Assembly (NCBI GenBank): GCA_920105625.2
Contig: OV050031.1
Coordinates: forward strand, 46,064,925-46,128,924
Source of the DNA: Clusia tigrina
Lineage: Eukaryota; Arthropoda; Insecta; Diptera; Clusiidae
Direction: 5' to 3'
DNA length: 64,000 bases
In this document: positions 23,466-35,499 of the stretch, in pieces
How positions within the stretch are numbered: position 1 is the first letter of the stretch
Layout: each line of letters opens with the position of its first letter
Notes under the pieces: generated by a model
Told to the model about the DNA's origin: nothing
What the model saw: the letters and a program-made list of their open reading frames with translations, nothing else
The model's database searches: none
Translations under genes and position numbers: made by a program

Positions 23466-23649
23466 TATATATATCCATCATTCTCAAGTGGAAAATTTGA
23501 AAATGATATATTGTGTGAGTTTATTGAAAGCTATTGCATTGCATTTAATTCCGTACAGAAAGAATTCCAAGAAGAGCAATTGCACTACGGAGATTTTTAC
23601 ACACGTACATGTTTACGTTGTTATTCTAAAACACTGTTAACACATGTCT
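23466..23649. other. Short spacer between mariner and family-A integrase end
   Basis: Begins TATATATATCC and merges into the element 3' UTR (AACGTAAACATGTACG on the minus strand, as in copy B near 34215). No coding content. Confidence 0.5.
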
Positions 23650-24977
23650 TTAGTTGTGTGGTCTAATGTGGAACAATTTCAATAAATTATTATGTGGCTT
23701 TTTATTCTTGCCCTTAATTGTTACAACTGTTGTCACTGGGCTGCGGATCTCTGCTACTGCATACGGACCTATCCAAACAGGTGAGAATTTGTTTCTTGTA
23801 CCCTGATTCTTCATTAGTACCTGGTAACCCACATTAAACACTACTGGGTTTAGTACCTTGTTATAATCTTCCCTGGCAATCCGTTTAGCACACTCCTGGT
23901 TTTCTCTAAGCAACTCATGCGCTCGCTGTAACTGATACTTTTGCACTTTATTCGGGTCATCAGCATTGTATACTGGCGCACATTTGCATTTCAGATTTGC
24001 TGGCATGTTGAAATCAAACTCGTAGATTGTTCTAAACGGAGTTTGCTTCGTTGATACATGCACAGTATTATTGTGTACATGCATTGCAGTGGCCAACCAT
24101 TGATCCCAATTCCAGCCGTCTTCGTTGCCAAGCATGCGCAAGTACTCGGCCAGAAGTCGATGACTACGCTCCAATGAGCCATTCGCCTGGGGATGATATG
24201 GTGTTATATGCAATTTATTGATTCACAGCATTTTACATGTTTCTGAGAATAGTTTCGATACAAAATTTGAACCATTGTCGTTATCAAAACCTTAGATATG
24301 TTGTACCGTGCTATAATTTCATGAAAGAATGCCTTGGCTACCGTCCTTGCTTTAGCATCGGGTATAGCCACGCACGCCATATACTTTGAGAAATCGTTTT
24401 GGAACTTCAATATGTATTTATTTCCCGAAACTGTCTCAGGTAAAATAGCTACAATATCCATGTGAACTTTATCAAATGGTTGTTTCGGTGTGTCAGTTAA
24501 CACCATTGGCATCTTTGTTAGCCACGAACTCTTGTTAACCTGACATTTTGGACAACTCTTTACATATTTTTTCATGTGTCTGAGCATACCTTCCCATCCG
24601 TATACTCGCCTAATTCTGTGTCCATCTAGAGGTGAATCGTGGAAACCCTTTAACACTGCCTGTATATCTTTTTCATCCTCCAGCCATTCCACACTACTGG
24701 CTGTTCGTTTATTGGCATCGCCACCCGCATCACTCACATCCCTTGTTGCATCACTTTTATCCTCTTGACTTCTACCGGCCTTCTCCTTCTCTGACTTTAC
24801 TTTGGCCCTAGCTTGCCCTACTGATATCTTCTGTGCCTGCGGTTCTCTGCTGAGCGCATCCGCATTTAGATTCTTCTTCCCAGGTTTGTATATGATTTCA
24901 AAGTCATACTCAGACAAGTTGTGTCTGAACTTGGCTAGCGTAGACGTTTGGTCTTTCAAATTGACTGTGCCTCTCAA
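23650..24977 (-). pseudogene. Family-A RNase H end and integrase
   Basis: Two minus-strand frames (24977-24204 and 24213-23650). The first holds the RNase H end ([26 protein letters not shown]), a spacer, the integrase zinc finger ([18 protein letters not shown] then SCPKCQ), and the core start [19 protein letters not shown] with the first catalytic D. The second starts with [16 protein letters not shown], the block around the catalytic E, and ends with a C-terminal domain. The segment with the second D is damaged at the frameshift near 24210-24260. Confidence 0.88.
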
Positions 24978-24997
24978 CGACTGGTGATCGGTATATA

Positions 24998-25784
24998 TTA
25001 CACTATGGCTAGAAATTCTTTCTCTATTGAGGATTCTTCCCCTTGTGACAACACTGCAACGGTGGTCAACAAAAAAGTTTGCTCAAAGTCGGGGTACGCC
25101 AAAATCTGTGGCGAGCTAATTATTCTCTTAGCCTCTCGAATGCTTGCTCTTTGTGCATTCCAACTTCGCTTCATTACGTAGCAACTTATTAATCGGCAAT
25201 GCAATTCCGGCTAGTCCTTTTACGAACTTTCTATAATAGTTCACTAGTCCTAGGAATGTTGCACTTCTTTTCTATTTCTTGGAATTGCCAAATGCTTTAC
25301 ACATTCCACCTTCGAAGGGTCGGGCAGTGCTCCTGCCTCTGAACAACGATGGCCTAGATAAACCACCTCCCTTCGCAAAAATTGGCACTTCTCCGTGTTC
25401 AATTTCTAATTGTTTTCTCGCAATTTCTGGAGCACCTTGCACAAGCGTTGCGAATGCTACTGCAAGTTCTTCCCATAGATTACAATATCATCTAGATACA
25501 CACAACAATCTAACCCTTGCAAGCCTGTTAGCAAATAGTTCATTAGTCGTTGGAAGGTAGCCGGTGCTCCTGTTAAACCTGTCCTCATAGTGCCCCAAAC
25601 CGGTACTAAATGCGGTTTTCTGCTTATCTCGGTTATCCACCAGAACCGAATGGTAGCCACTTGCTAGCTCGAGCGTAGAAAAATATCTACTGTGTCCTAA
25701 TTGGTCCAGGGTTTCTTCTATCCTTGGAATCGGGAACACCTGCTTGATAATGGCGTCGTTCAATTTTCTGAAATCAACGACCAT
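24998..25784 (-). pseudogene. Family-A reverse transcriptase and RNase H start
   Basis: Frames 25784-25488 and 25660-25457 carry RT blocks: VVDFRKLNDAIIKQVFPIPR, LELASGYHSVLVDN, FQRLMNYLLTGLQG and the catalytic CVYLDDIVIYG box. Frame 25204-24998 continues with the connection and RNase H start ([11 protein letters not shown]) but lacks about 20 residues found in copy B ([16 protein letters not shown]). Stops and small deletions make it inactive. Confidence 0.85.
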
Positions 25785-25977
25785 TCTCCACTTCTTCTGA
25801 CCCTAAGCACCCCCTTCTTTGGTACCAATTATTGGTGAGTTCCAAGGCGAGATACTTAGTGAAATTGTGTTATCCTTTAACATTCCTTCCACTTGCCTGT
25901 TTACCTCATCTTTATGAGCTTGTGGCAGTCTATACTGTTTTTGGTTTATTGGTGGTTGATCCACTTTGGTAGGTATT

Positions 25978-26867
25978 TCATGCTCTACTTCCGGGGTATA
26001 TGTTAGCTGGTCTCCTCCAGCAAAAATATGTCATGAAATAACGTACAAATGGCTTCTCTTCCGAGTTTACGCTAGGGTGATTCTCCATCCTTTTTCTTAT
26101 ATCTACCTGCTTAATCTGGTTAACCGATCCATAATTTGGTTCTTTAAAATTATCATAACTAGTGAACTTAGGCCAAAAATCCTTATCCATATAATAGTCC
26201 TCTTCTGATGCATTTAGTACGCAAGTGTGCACCTTACCCTTGTCGACGTGCATTATGGTCTCTCCCATATATACGCCCTACGCTAGGTGCTGCTTGTGCA
26301 AAACAACCGTCCGAAGTTTCGTGTTTACATGCATATAAACTACTCTGGTTGACCTCGCATTTACTACCTCCATACTACAATTATTAACCCTATTCACGGT
26401 TCCCTCCTGCCTTGACTTTAATGGAAAAGTGAGGATTCTTTTCTTATTATTATCTTAAAACGATAACTGTTTTTCTAGCGCTTCCAGCATGCTGCGGCCC
26501 CAAAGATTATCGCGGCTAATTATCCCATCGGCCGGGATACCTTCCCTATCCAATTCTACTGCGTGCACTCTAAAACTCATGCCGCTAACTTCACTGTGCC
26601 CTATTCTGAGCGATCCCAGTGTCCTGATGCATCCTCCAAGTGCTCCGTTAAGCGTTCTTACGTGCGTCTGATTAATGCCCAGTCCTTTCCGCAAAACACT
26701 AGATTTCCCGAGGCCTCTGAGTCTACCAAAAGCACTAGCTTTCCACTAGCTGCTTCCTTGCAGGGTACCTCGATTAAGGCGTCACCTATCCTGCTCACAA
26801 TGACAGAACGTCCTTTGGTTTCCAAAACGGACGCGTATCTACTTCCTACCTCTTTTGTTTCCTCCAT
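25978..26867 (-). pseudogene. Family-A aspartic protease region and pol linker
   Basis: Frame 26867-26658 has LVLLVDSEASGNLVF, where the catalytic D(S/T)G triad reads DSE. Frame 26694-26455 continues with DGIISRDNLWG, equivalent to the G-I-(I/L)-G-R-D signature at the protease end. Frame 26268-25978 is an acidic linker before RT. The glycine-to-glutamate change in the active-site triad alone should abolish proteolysis. Confidence 0.7.
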
Positions 26868-28457
26868 GCCCGTAGTTATCCTTTACGATCCTACACTCCC
26901 TAAAAATTATCATAATTATCTTGACTATAAACTCTCGTACCGCATTCGCGGCGATTAGCCTATACCTTCTTACCTTATTAAAACTTAACCTAAGTACTAG
27001 AATCATCACAGTTACCCAAATCAAAACGCAATCAAAAATTTTTCCGCGGAGAGCGGAAACCAGGAATTCTTCTCTTTGTTGTGGAAATTGGCCCATCAAT
27101 CTACCGACTCCACTTGTGTTTCCCTGCTGTACTGGTCCTACCTCTGCAGGAGCATTAGTCCAGCAGATTCCACCCGTTATCGTTCGCTGTTGTATTGCTG
27201 CTTCAGCGGAAGATACCGCTTCCACTAGCTCTGCCATACTCCTCTGTGTGAGATTAAGAGTATAATTAGCTAAGTCCCTATTTATCAGCCCTGCCTTGAA
27301 CACCGAAATCATAGCCCGTTCTACTTGAGCCTTGTACGCTGCAACGTTTCCTGGAAGCTGCCTGTTGGCTTCCGTCTCGGCAGCGTTCCCCAGAGACTGG
27401 ATACTTCGTCCCCAGACTCTCAATTCCTCCCCAGGTTTCTGAGTTGATTCGTAATTTCCAGTCGTAATTGAGACAGTCGTACGATTTTTGTTTTTAATAT
27501 GTCCGATCCAAAAGTGCATAAAACTCTGGCAGGGTTCTTAAATCAAACGCATCACCTGTGGTTTTTTGTCTAATACACTTTATTAAGTGCTCCCGTCTGC
27601 TTGCGGAAGACTCTGTTGCGCTAGCTCACAATCTTCTTTGAAGCGCCTGATCTCAGTTCTCAGATCATATAACTTGACTCCTGAGAACATAGGCACCAAC
27701 TTCACCACCGCATGAGCAACTTCCAGAATGCCCATTTTACTCCTTTGTTTTCTCAATTACTGGTAAAAATTTAGCTTTATTAATATCTTGGTGTGTTTTC
27801 AAATTCTCTTCTCCCGAATCTGAGAGGTACTTGACCAGTGACGGACTCAAACTAATTAGTCTTCTACAGTTTGCTCGCGCAGGCGAAATACTGTACACCG
27901 TATTGGGGGTTTGCTGCACTGTTACTGATTCTGGCTCTTTTGGCGAATATACCTGGTTTTTATTATGTACCGGACTTCCCGGCGAAAAAGACTCGACACC
28001 GATCTCGGATGCGCCAAAAAAATATTCCGCTTGCCTATCTTCACTCAATACTAATCTTGGCTTCACCATACGACCTATCCCTTTCGGTGTTAAATATTCC
28101 GGCCAGCGAAGTTAGTACTGTGTGTGTATGTATTTGAGAAGTTGATGCCGATCTTGTTCTTGCTGGCTTAGCAGTTGTCCCGATTCTCTTAAGCTCTAGA
28201 TTTTACCTCTCCAAATATGATGCGGCTTCCTCGGTCTCTCGGAGTTGCCTAGAAAGTTCTCTAGTTTTATTCTGCAGAAATTCTGTATTCGCCTTCAACT
28301 CTTCTGTATCCTTGAAGATTGGAAAAAATTTCTCCTCAGTTCGACTCTGAATAGTCGCTAATGCTTGGTCTGCTGCTTCCAAAGTTGACAAGTTCTCACT
28401 GTCCGTCGCTAATCTCCAAAGCAGCTGGGCTTCACTTTTGCTCTTTGCCGCTTCCAA
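26839..28457 (-). pseudogene. Family-A Gag region
   Basis: Three minus-strand frames in order. 28457-28203 is a Lys/Glu-rich coiled coil (AQLLWRLATDSENLSTLEAA, TEFLQNKTRELSRQLRETEE). 28069-27737 is Ser/Pro-rich. 27519-26839 is a capsid-like segment (TTGNYESTQKPGEELRVWGR, NRDLANYTLNLTQRSMAELV). No intact zinc knuckle was recognised. Assignment rests on position between 5' LTR and protease. Confidence 0.6.
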
Positions 28458-29635
28458 TTGTTCATACAGTTTTTCTGTAAAAAAGTTTACTTCCGTCTGT
28501 AAAGACCTTAAATTGTCTGGAGCCTTGTCCTCGAAATAGGACTATCTACTTATGCTTCCAGCTCTTCTAGATCCAATGTGAACTTGGTCAACCATGTTAA
28601 ACCGTTGGCATATAACGGATAATCCTTGGCAAAGTACTCCTTGTCACCACAACACTCCTTAAAAGGTAACAACACCTCGTTGTTATCGTAAAATATCTGC
28701 AACAAGGCTTCTAGTTCCGCTATGCGCTTGCGGTAGTACTCGCTATTCTTTCGTGCCTAGTTATCCTTTCTACAATTCCTAATTTTCTTTTGGATTACCT
28801 CGCTCTGCCAACCGCTTCCGTTCCCTCGTCTGGTCTCCTCCTCTTTTCCTTATTCCAAAACGCTTTCAGACCTTTAGTAACGACGTTATGTCCTTTAGTT
28901 GTCGTTCATTCTTTCCACTTATATTATTTTCCATTAACCTCATGCTTCACTTGAAACTAAAAAGGTTGATTTTCTAAATAAAACGCTTAACAGTATTCCA
29001 ATAAGTTTTCAGTTTTATTCTTCAGTAATACAAACATTACTCAACATAAAAAAACAACTGCGGCGTAATGCCGTGAAGATAAATAGACTTACTCAAATTA
29101 CGTAAGTATGAAAATTTTACTTAATTATTATCAAACTTCTTAATCTAATGATTAGATCATGACAAATCTATTACACAGCATTCCACCGAAAATTATCTCC
29201 TTATACTCGTATATACTTTCCTTTACTTGTTTTCCATTACAAGTTTCACATTCGCGGTCTACTGGCGTCCATTTAGTCCTTCCATCTTGCAAATTGGTCC
29301 TTGACTTCCTCACAGATACTCCTTGATTTCCTCACATGCATCCCCATATCCAGTTTTCATTTCACCATCTTTAATACTTCCAAAAATCCATATAAAATGG
29401 TTATATGTTCGACAAAAACCGAAATTGGCTTTACAGATAAAAGTGTCTTAATTCATTCCCGGAAATTTGAATCCATATTCCAAAATAAACCTGTAACGTA
29501 TGCACAACGTAATAATAGCATTTATATTCTTCCTAATACCCTAAGCTCATGGTATTTAATTGTGTGTATAAAAGTGAAAAAATGTGTGAAAAAATATCTA
29601 TATATACTCGTATATGTATATATATATATATACTC

Positions 29636-29734
<99 letters not shown>

Positions 29735-30117
29735 TATATACAGATGTATATATATATATATAACAACAAACAAACACAAATCCCCTACCAAAAAAACCCT
29801 CACAGCTAAGACGACATACATAGACCGTCTGATCATACTGACGGTTAATGGTTGCCCGTACAAAGCTGCGTGCAACAGCGCAAACGCGCCTATACGTTGC
29901 AACTTCTTTGACCAGCGCTACGGCGCCTTCAGGGTCACAGAAGTATCTACTTAAACTACGCCATTATAATTCTACTAAACATTATCCTGTCTGATGACAT
30001 CTCTGCTTCAGAGTTCTCTGCCCTGAGTTATCCTTCAAGTTTGTTGCAGGATGCTTCCCTGCTTCAGGGTTCCTTGCCCTGGGATTCCTCCAGTAGGTCC
30101 TCAAGACCGGCTCAAAA
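28458..30117 (-). other. Family-A 5' leader
   Basis: Non-coding leader between the 5' LTR and gag. Immediately inside the LTR the minus strand reads TTTTGAGCCGGTCTTGAGG, the expected position of the primer binding site; the matching tRNA was not recognised. A (TA)n microsatellite sits at 29599-29762. Confidence 0.55.
29599..29762. repeat. (TA)n microsatellite with TACTCGTATA interruptions
   Basis: Over 100 bp of nearly pure TA repeat preceded by two TATACTCGTATA variants. Confidence 0.95.
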
Positions 30118-30636
30118 TGTTGGCGTCCGCGTTTGCCTTTGTCTATGTGGAGCGTCCTTTTGCTGCCTGTATTGGGCGCGCACGTAGCTGCAAACCTAAC
30201 AATCACTTTTAGTATAAAAAACACTACATTACTGTTTTAAGTTAAAACCACCAAGCCCCTTTATTCTTAAAATCATAATTCTTATATACTATTTACAAAT
30301 AACACTTACAGTCTACGTATTGACTTTTCTGGTGTTCCAGTTACGCAACTGTTGATTGGTGTCAGTTGGTCAAGCCAACTGACCAACAGAATGTAAAAGT
30401 GTCGACGGTGCATTCTAAATGCCCTTCGTCAGCTTGACTGCGGAACTGTAACACCCTAAAAGTTTACATAATAATTAATACATAAATCCTATTCATTTAC
30501 AATATTTGCACCCTAAAAATATGTGCTTTCTTAATGAATTTAATTGTATAAAGTTAACTACGCCAAATGTGTAGTGTCGATTAGGAATAGGTGCTGTGAG
30601 TCAACTACACACAATGCTTGATTCTAACTTGCAACA
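30118..30636 (-). repeat. Family-A 5' LTR
   Basis: 519 bp, starting TGTTGCAAGTTAGAATC (30636) and ending CGCCAACA (30118), so the ends form a short TGTTG/CAACA inverted repeat. It has a TATA-like AGTATATAAGAATTATG and an AATAAAG polyadenylation motif. Homology with the solo LTR (4248-4717) and the copy-B LTR stops at the same points. Confidence 0.88.
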
Positions 30637-30644
30637 AAGGGATG

Positions 30645-31122
30645 TGGCGAACTTAGTGGAATTCTGTGAGAGGATTTTACAGCACTGGGAACGTAACGGA
30701 CTGGAATAAATTTTGGGCCGTTTTGCGGAGAAACCTTGATATTCCAACAAAATTATGCAACGAGCCAGACGTCGAGATGGCGGTTGAGAAACCCATTCAT
30801 CGCTCGATGTCAGCTTTGCTCCAGCCTGTCCGTCTCGACGTCCATTCAAGCGGACCCAGGTATCCTGGTGGAACCAAGATGTTCATGAGTTGAGAAAGGA
30901 AGCGAGGAAACTACTCAACAGGGCCATCAACACAAATCTTGAAGAGGACTACGATCGATAACGAGTAACGCAGAGGAAACTTAAGTAGGCCATTCGGATA
31001 TCGAAGAGGATTTATAAGGTCTTTAGAGACTTTTGCAGCAATATAGAATCACGGGATGACACGGCTAGATTAGTTAAGATCCTTCAAAAGGATCACTCTC
31101 TAAATTCGGAGTCGCTTAGGAA
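30645..31122 (+). pseudogene. I/LOA-type ORF2 fragment (endonuclease-RT linker)
   Basis: Frame-shifted remains include WWNQDVHELRKEARKLLNRA, then KRIYKVFRDFCSNIESRDD and VKILQKDHSLNSESLRKP. This is the linker that precedes the RT in I/LOA/R1-type ORF2 proteins (compare WWSGELNILRKKARQLSNRA near position 40). It ends where the T-tract of the Jockey copy starts. Confidence 0.7.
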
Positions 31123-31123
31123 A

Positions 31124-32425
31124 CCAATTTTTTTTTTTTTAAATAACTCCGTTTTATTTGCAGTCTATCCTTAGGGACTCTAGGTAAGTTCAATAATAAG
31201 AAGAAGTCCCAATGCTATCCTTTCATATAATTTTTACAATAAAGTTGTGTACAATATTTTCATTATTACATTTTCATTATTATTCATCATTATTACATTA
31301 TTATCATTATCACAATTTTATAATTATAACATTATTTACAAAAGAAAATAAAATATGAAACAGTTTCTAGATGCAGTCCAAGGGAGCTGCTCGTTTAAGT
31401 CTGCGAGTTGATCCCGTTGATTCCAGCAGATTTAGAGCTAGTACGTTAGAATATGTACTTAGCCATGCCCAGTATTTAGCGCTATATGTTTTTATTTCCT
31501 CGTGGACTGTCGGTATGTTAATATCGTTTCGTAGTGTATTGACAAACTATGGTGCGTTGACAATCATCCGCAAAAGTTTTGCTTGGAATATTTCCAAAAT
31601 ATTTATATTTCCACTCGCTGCTGAGCCCTACAGCTGAATTCCACATGTCCATATAGGTTTTATAATACTTTTGTAAAGCAGAAACTTATTATATTAGCTT
31701 AGAGTTGTAACCCATCAACCAATACATTGAGCTAAGTTTGATGCCTAGTTGTTTCCCTTTTGTAAAGATGTGTTTTTTCCATGTCACGATATTTGACATC
31801 CTCTCTTTGAGGCAATGGGAAACTATTTAGAATCACAGGCGGGAACTCCTTTTCAAAGTGAAAGTTAATTGTACTGATTTAATAGCGTTGACAATCATTC
31901 TCCATTTGTCAAACCAAATTTGAATTTTTGTAGTTGGTTTGCGACAGTTAAATGATTTGAGTTTGTAGCCGGTAGAACGGTGTCATCAGCATATGTTTCA
32001 ATTTCAGTCTTCTCTGTCAGGTATATCTGTTGTAAGGATACTGTAAATCACAGGACCTAATACGCTTCCCTGTGGAACACCCGCACACCCGCTGTTATTG
32101 GTAAAATTGTGGTAGTTTCTGACTTAAACTTCACTCTGAAGATATCATTTTAAAATATCAAAATATGTTTGAGGCGGTGACTTCTTTAGTTTGAACAGTA
32201 TGCCAGGGTGCAAAACTTTATCGAATGCTTGCATGATATCACGGAATGTAGCTGTACAAAACTGACCCTGTTCGAGAGTATTTCTTACATTGTGATTAAC
32301 TCTGTGTACTTGTTCGGTGGTAGCATGTTGCTCTCGAAACCCGAATTGGTGATTAGGAATGAGTTCTGTCTTAAGTAGTATTGGCTTAAACTTACTCAAC
32401 AGCAGTTTTTCAAAAACTTTGGAAA
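31124..32425 (-). mobile_element. Jockey-clade element fragment, minus strand
   Basis: Poly(A) on the minus strand appears as a T-tract at 31124-31141. Reading upward, frames give the Jockey C-terminus (KPIWTCGIQL, ILEIFQAKLLRMIVNAP, NDINIPTVHEEIKTYSAKYW). Further up lie an LFADDTVLPAT box (about 31990) and RT fingers and palm at 32420-32145 (SKVFEKLLLSKFKPILLKTE, HQFGFREQHATTEQVHRV, FRDIMQAFDKVLHPGILFKL). Stops interrupt it. Its 5' edge abuts family-A copy B at about 32425. Confidence 0.85.
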
Positions 32426-32571
32426 AACTATTATAGAAAGTTCGTGGAAGGACTAGTCGGAATTGCGTTGCCAGTGAATAAGTTGCTACGAAAAGAAGCA
32501 AAGTTCGAGTGGACAGAGAGCTGTCAGCAAGCATTCGAGAGGCTAAAAGAAATAATTAGCTCGTCACCGAT

Positions 32572-33621
32572 TTGGCGAACCCCGACTTTGAGCAAACTTT
32601 TTTGTTGACCACTGATGCTAGCAATGAAGCATTAGGAGCAGTATTGTCACAAGGGGAAGTCGGTAATGACCGACCAATAGCATTCGCAAGCAGGGCGCTC
32701 AGCGATACGGAGAAAAGATACTCTACAATAGAGAAGGAATTTCTAGCCATAGTGTGGGCTACAAAGAATTTTAGGGCATATCTGATAGGTCGCCCATTTA
32801 AGATATACACTGATCACCAGCCATTGAGAGGCATAGCCAATTTGAAAGACCAAACGTCTAGACTGGCCAGGTTCAGACACAAATTGTCTGAGTATGATTT
32901 TGAAATCATATACAAACCTGGGAAAAAGAATCTGAATGCCGATGCACTCAGCAGAGTACCGCAGGCACAGAAGGTATCAGTAGCGCAAACGAGGGCCAAA
33001 CCACAGTCAGAGAAGGAGAAGGCCGGGAGAATTCAAGGGGATAAAATTGATGCTACAAGAGATGTTAGCGATGTGGGTTTCGATGCCAATGAACAAACCG
33101 CCAGTAATGTGGAATGGCTGGAGGATAAAAAAGATATCCAGGCTGTGTTAAAGGGTTTCCATGATTCACCTCTAGGTGGACACCAGAGATTCTGGAAAAC
33201 CCATGACAGAATTAGGCGAGTATACGGATGGAAAGGAATGCTCAGAGATATAAAAAAATATATAAAGTGTTGTCCAAAATGTCCGGCCAACAAGAGTTCA
33301 AGACTAACAAAAATGCCAATGGTGTTAACTGACACAACAAAACAATCATTTGATAAAGTTCATATGGATATTGTAGGTATTTTACCTGAGACAGTTTCAG
33401 GAAATAAATACATATTGAAGTTCCAAAACGATTTCTCAAAGTATATCGCGTGCGTGGCTATACCCGATGCTGAAGCAAGTACGGTGGCCAAGGCATTTTT
33501 TGATGAAATTATAGCACGGTACAACATACCTAAGGTTTTGATAACGACAATGGTTCAAATTTTGTATCGAAACTATTCTCAGAAACATGTAAAATACTGT
33601 GAATCAATAAATTGCATATAA
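32572..33621 (+). pseudogene. Family-A RNase H and integrase N-terminal part, copy B
   Basis: A 349-residue open frame. RNase [51 protein letters not shown], ending ADALSRVPQ. Integrase zinc finger: [20 protein letters not shown] then [10 protein letters not shown]. Core: [20 protein letters not shown] with the first catalytic D. After IPKVLITT the expected D-containing block is altered, and the frame ends at 33621. Better preserved than copy A, but still split from its C-terminal half. Confidence 0.9.
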
Positions 33622-34199
33622 CACCATATCATCCCCAGGCGAATGGCTCATTGGAGCGTAGTCATCGACTTCTGGCCGATTACTTGCGCATGCTTGGCAA
33701 GGAAGACGGCTCGAATTCGGATCAATGGTTGGCCACTGCAATGCATGTACACAATAATACTGTGCATGTATCAACGAAGCAAACTCCGTTTAGAACAATC
33801 TACGAGTTTGATTTCAACATGCCAGCAAATCTGAAACGCAAATGTGCGCCAGTATACAATGCTGATGACCCGAATAAAGTGCAAAAGTATCAGTTACAGC
33901 GAGCGCACGAATTGGTTAGAGAAAACCAGGAGTACGCTAAACGGATTGCCAGGGAAGATTATAACAAGGTACTAAACCCAGTAGTCTTTAATGTGGGTGA
34001 CCAGGTTCTAATGAAGAATCAGGGTACAAGAAACAAATTCTCACCTGTTTGGATAGGTCCGTATGTAGTAGCAGAGATCCGCAGCCCAGTTACAACAGTT
34101 GTAACAATTAAGGGGAAGCATAAAAAGCTACATAATAAAATTGTTCCACATGAGACCACACAACTAAAGACATGTGTTAAAAGTGTTTTACCAGTGTAA
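33612..34199 (+). pseudogene. Family-A integrase C-terminal part, copy B
   Basis: Overlaps the previous frame by 10 bases in another phase, so a small frameshift separates them. It begins [20 protein letters not shown] (the catalytic E lies in SLERSH) and continues with a long helical segment (YQLQRAHELVRENQEYAKRI). It ends in an SH3-like domain (NVGDQVLMKNQGTRNKFSPV, WIGPYVVAEIRS). Confidence 0.9.
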
Positions 34200-34550
34200 A
34201 CACAAGAATAACAACGTAAACACGTACGTATGTATATCAAAGAGCACAGCTACGACTTTCAAAGTCAATGCCAGCAGAAGTGTGCCAATTAAACGCGGGC
34301 GAATAAAATTGACGTAATGTAAATATGCTTATTAGACACTGTAGCCCAATGAAGCACCGTAGAGAAAAATATTTTTTAAAATATTAAATAATAATTCAAC
34401 AAAAAATCATAAGACAGTCGTGGGTAAGTAATATAAAACTTAACTTAAAATATATACAAACATACATACGACAGTTTATGCACTGAAATTCGACGCGTAA
34501 GCGTTAACGCCAGGCAACGGAATTGCTGGTGAAGTAAGTATATATATGTA

Positions 34551-34945
34551 AGTTACGATGCGTTAACCACGAAGCATCTAAAAAATAAAACAATAACTTT
34601 ATTTCGGAGTCGTCACAACAGCACTGCACGACTTATTCTTTATTGACCTTATATTTATAACAATTAAATGCTTAATAGGCTAAATGATTATTACTAAGGA
34701 ATATAGAATAAGCTTAAAATAAAATATAGAAAAGGTTGCGCAACGAATGTGCGCAAACTGGAACGGATGCAAGAGTTCGGTTACCGGTTGTGCAATTGCA
34801 CTCGATCGTGCTGAGTGGGCTATATCCACGTGCTTGTGCAATGGATGAAAGGCAACCTTGGGCGGGTGCATAAGTTTATTGACCTATTGTGTAACTGTCC
34901 TTAGTCGTGGTATAATAATGAGTAAGCTATAAGAGCGTGGTAACT
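34551..34945 (-). repeat. 3' LTR of errantivirus-like element 1
   Basis: 395 bp. Differs from the 5' LTR by scattered substitutions and an 8-bp gap (GCGAGAGT present in the 5' copy near 39617), so the element is not recent. Confidence 0.9.
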
Positions 34946-34961
34946 CCCCCCTTCTTAAGAA
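34946..34961 (-). other. Polypurine tract of errantivirus-like element 1
   Basis: Minus strand TTCTTAAGAAGGGGGG directly abuts the 3' LTR, the priming site for plus-strand DNA. Confidence 0.8.
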
Positions 34962-35492
34962 TCATCGTCTCGGTGAATTAAATATTTCATTTAATTGGAC
35001 CAATTTTGAAATTAGTTGAGGAATATGAAAAATTTGTTTACGATTTTTATGATTCAAATGTAAATAGATTGAGATTGCAAACAATATTGAGAATAAGGAT
35101 CGAATCTCTTACAACCATAGCTGGATTTGCATATTCTATCGCTTGCAGTTCATTTTGAAATGGAAGTGTTTTTATTTGACATAATATTTTTGCTATTTCT
35201 GCTTTATTTAGGAGAGCACTATTCACAATGTCTGTTTTTGCTAATTGTCCTGCGAAAACTATCTGTTCTAAATCGTCTTTAAGTATGGAGAGTTTGTTAA
35301 ATACTATTTGTTCGTACTTGTCGTATTATTACTGTAAACTTCGTTTATAATTATGTTGTAGTTGCTGAGTAGTTCGTCCCAGTCTGTTGCGTCTGGATTT
35401 CCTGCCAACCATTTCCATGCTGACCCAATCCAATTTATAGATCTTTTGTTTTTTTGTCTGAGTATTTTGAAACGTTTATTGGACATTCGCAA
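34962..35492 (-). pseudogene. Env-like remnant of errantivirus-like element 1
   Basis: After a KNKR basic cleavage-like site the frame reads SINWIGSAWKWLAGNPDATD, the fusion-peptide-like segment found after the furin-type site of insect errantivirus Env (compare HRQKRGLINIFG in the second element at about 59590). Further down are helical segments and KTLPFQNELQAIEYANP. The N-terminal surface part and the end, including a membrane anchor, are missing, and frames are broken. Confidence 0.7.
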
Positions 35493-35499
35493 TGGGGAC

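Larger units (their letters stand above)
19220..30636 (-). mobile_element. Ty3/gypsy LTR retrotransposon family A, copy A (rearranged)
   Basis: A minus-strand element whose 5' LTR is 30118-30636. Degenerate gag, protease, RT, RNase H and integrase run down to 23650. A long 3' non-coding region (19365-21880) and a truncated 3' LTR (19220-19364) follow. It is interrupted by a mariner (22516-23465) and contains a second, partly duplicated integrase end (21880-22515). The same layout appears in copy B on the plus strand (32426-45095). The polymerase order RT-RNase H-integrase is that of Ty3/gypsy. Confidence 0.85.

Noticed and set aside
29301..29954. 217-residue open frame across the TA repeat
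   Set aside because: Its core is a Tyr-Ile repeat translated from (TA)n; antisense to the family-A leader and low complexity.
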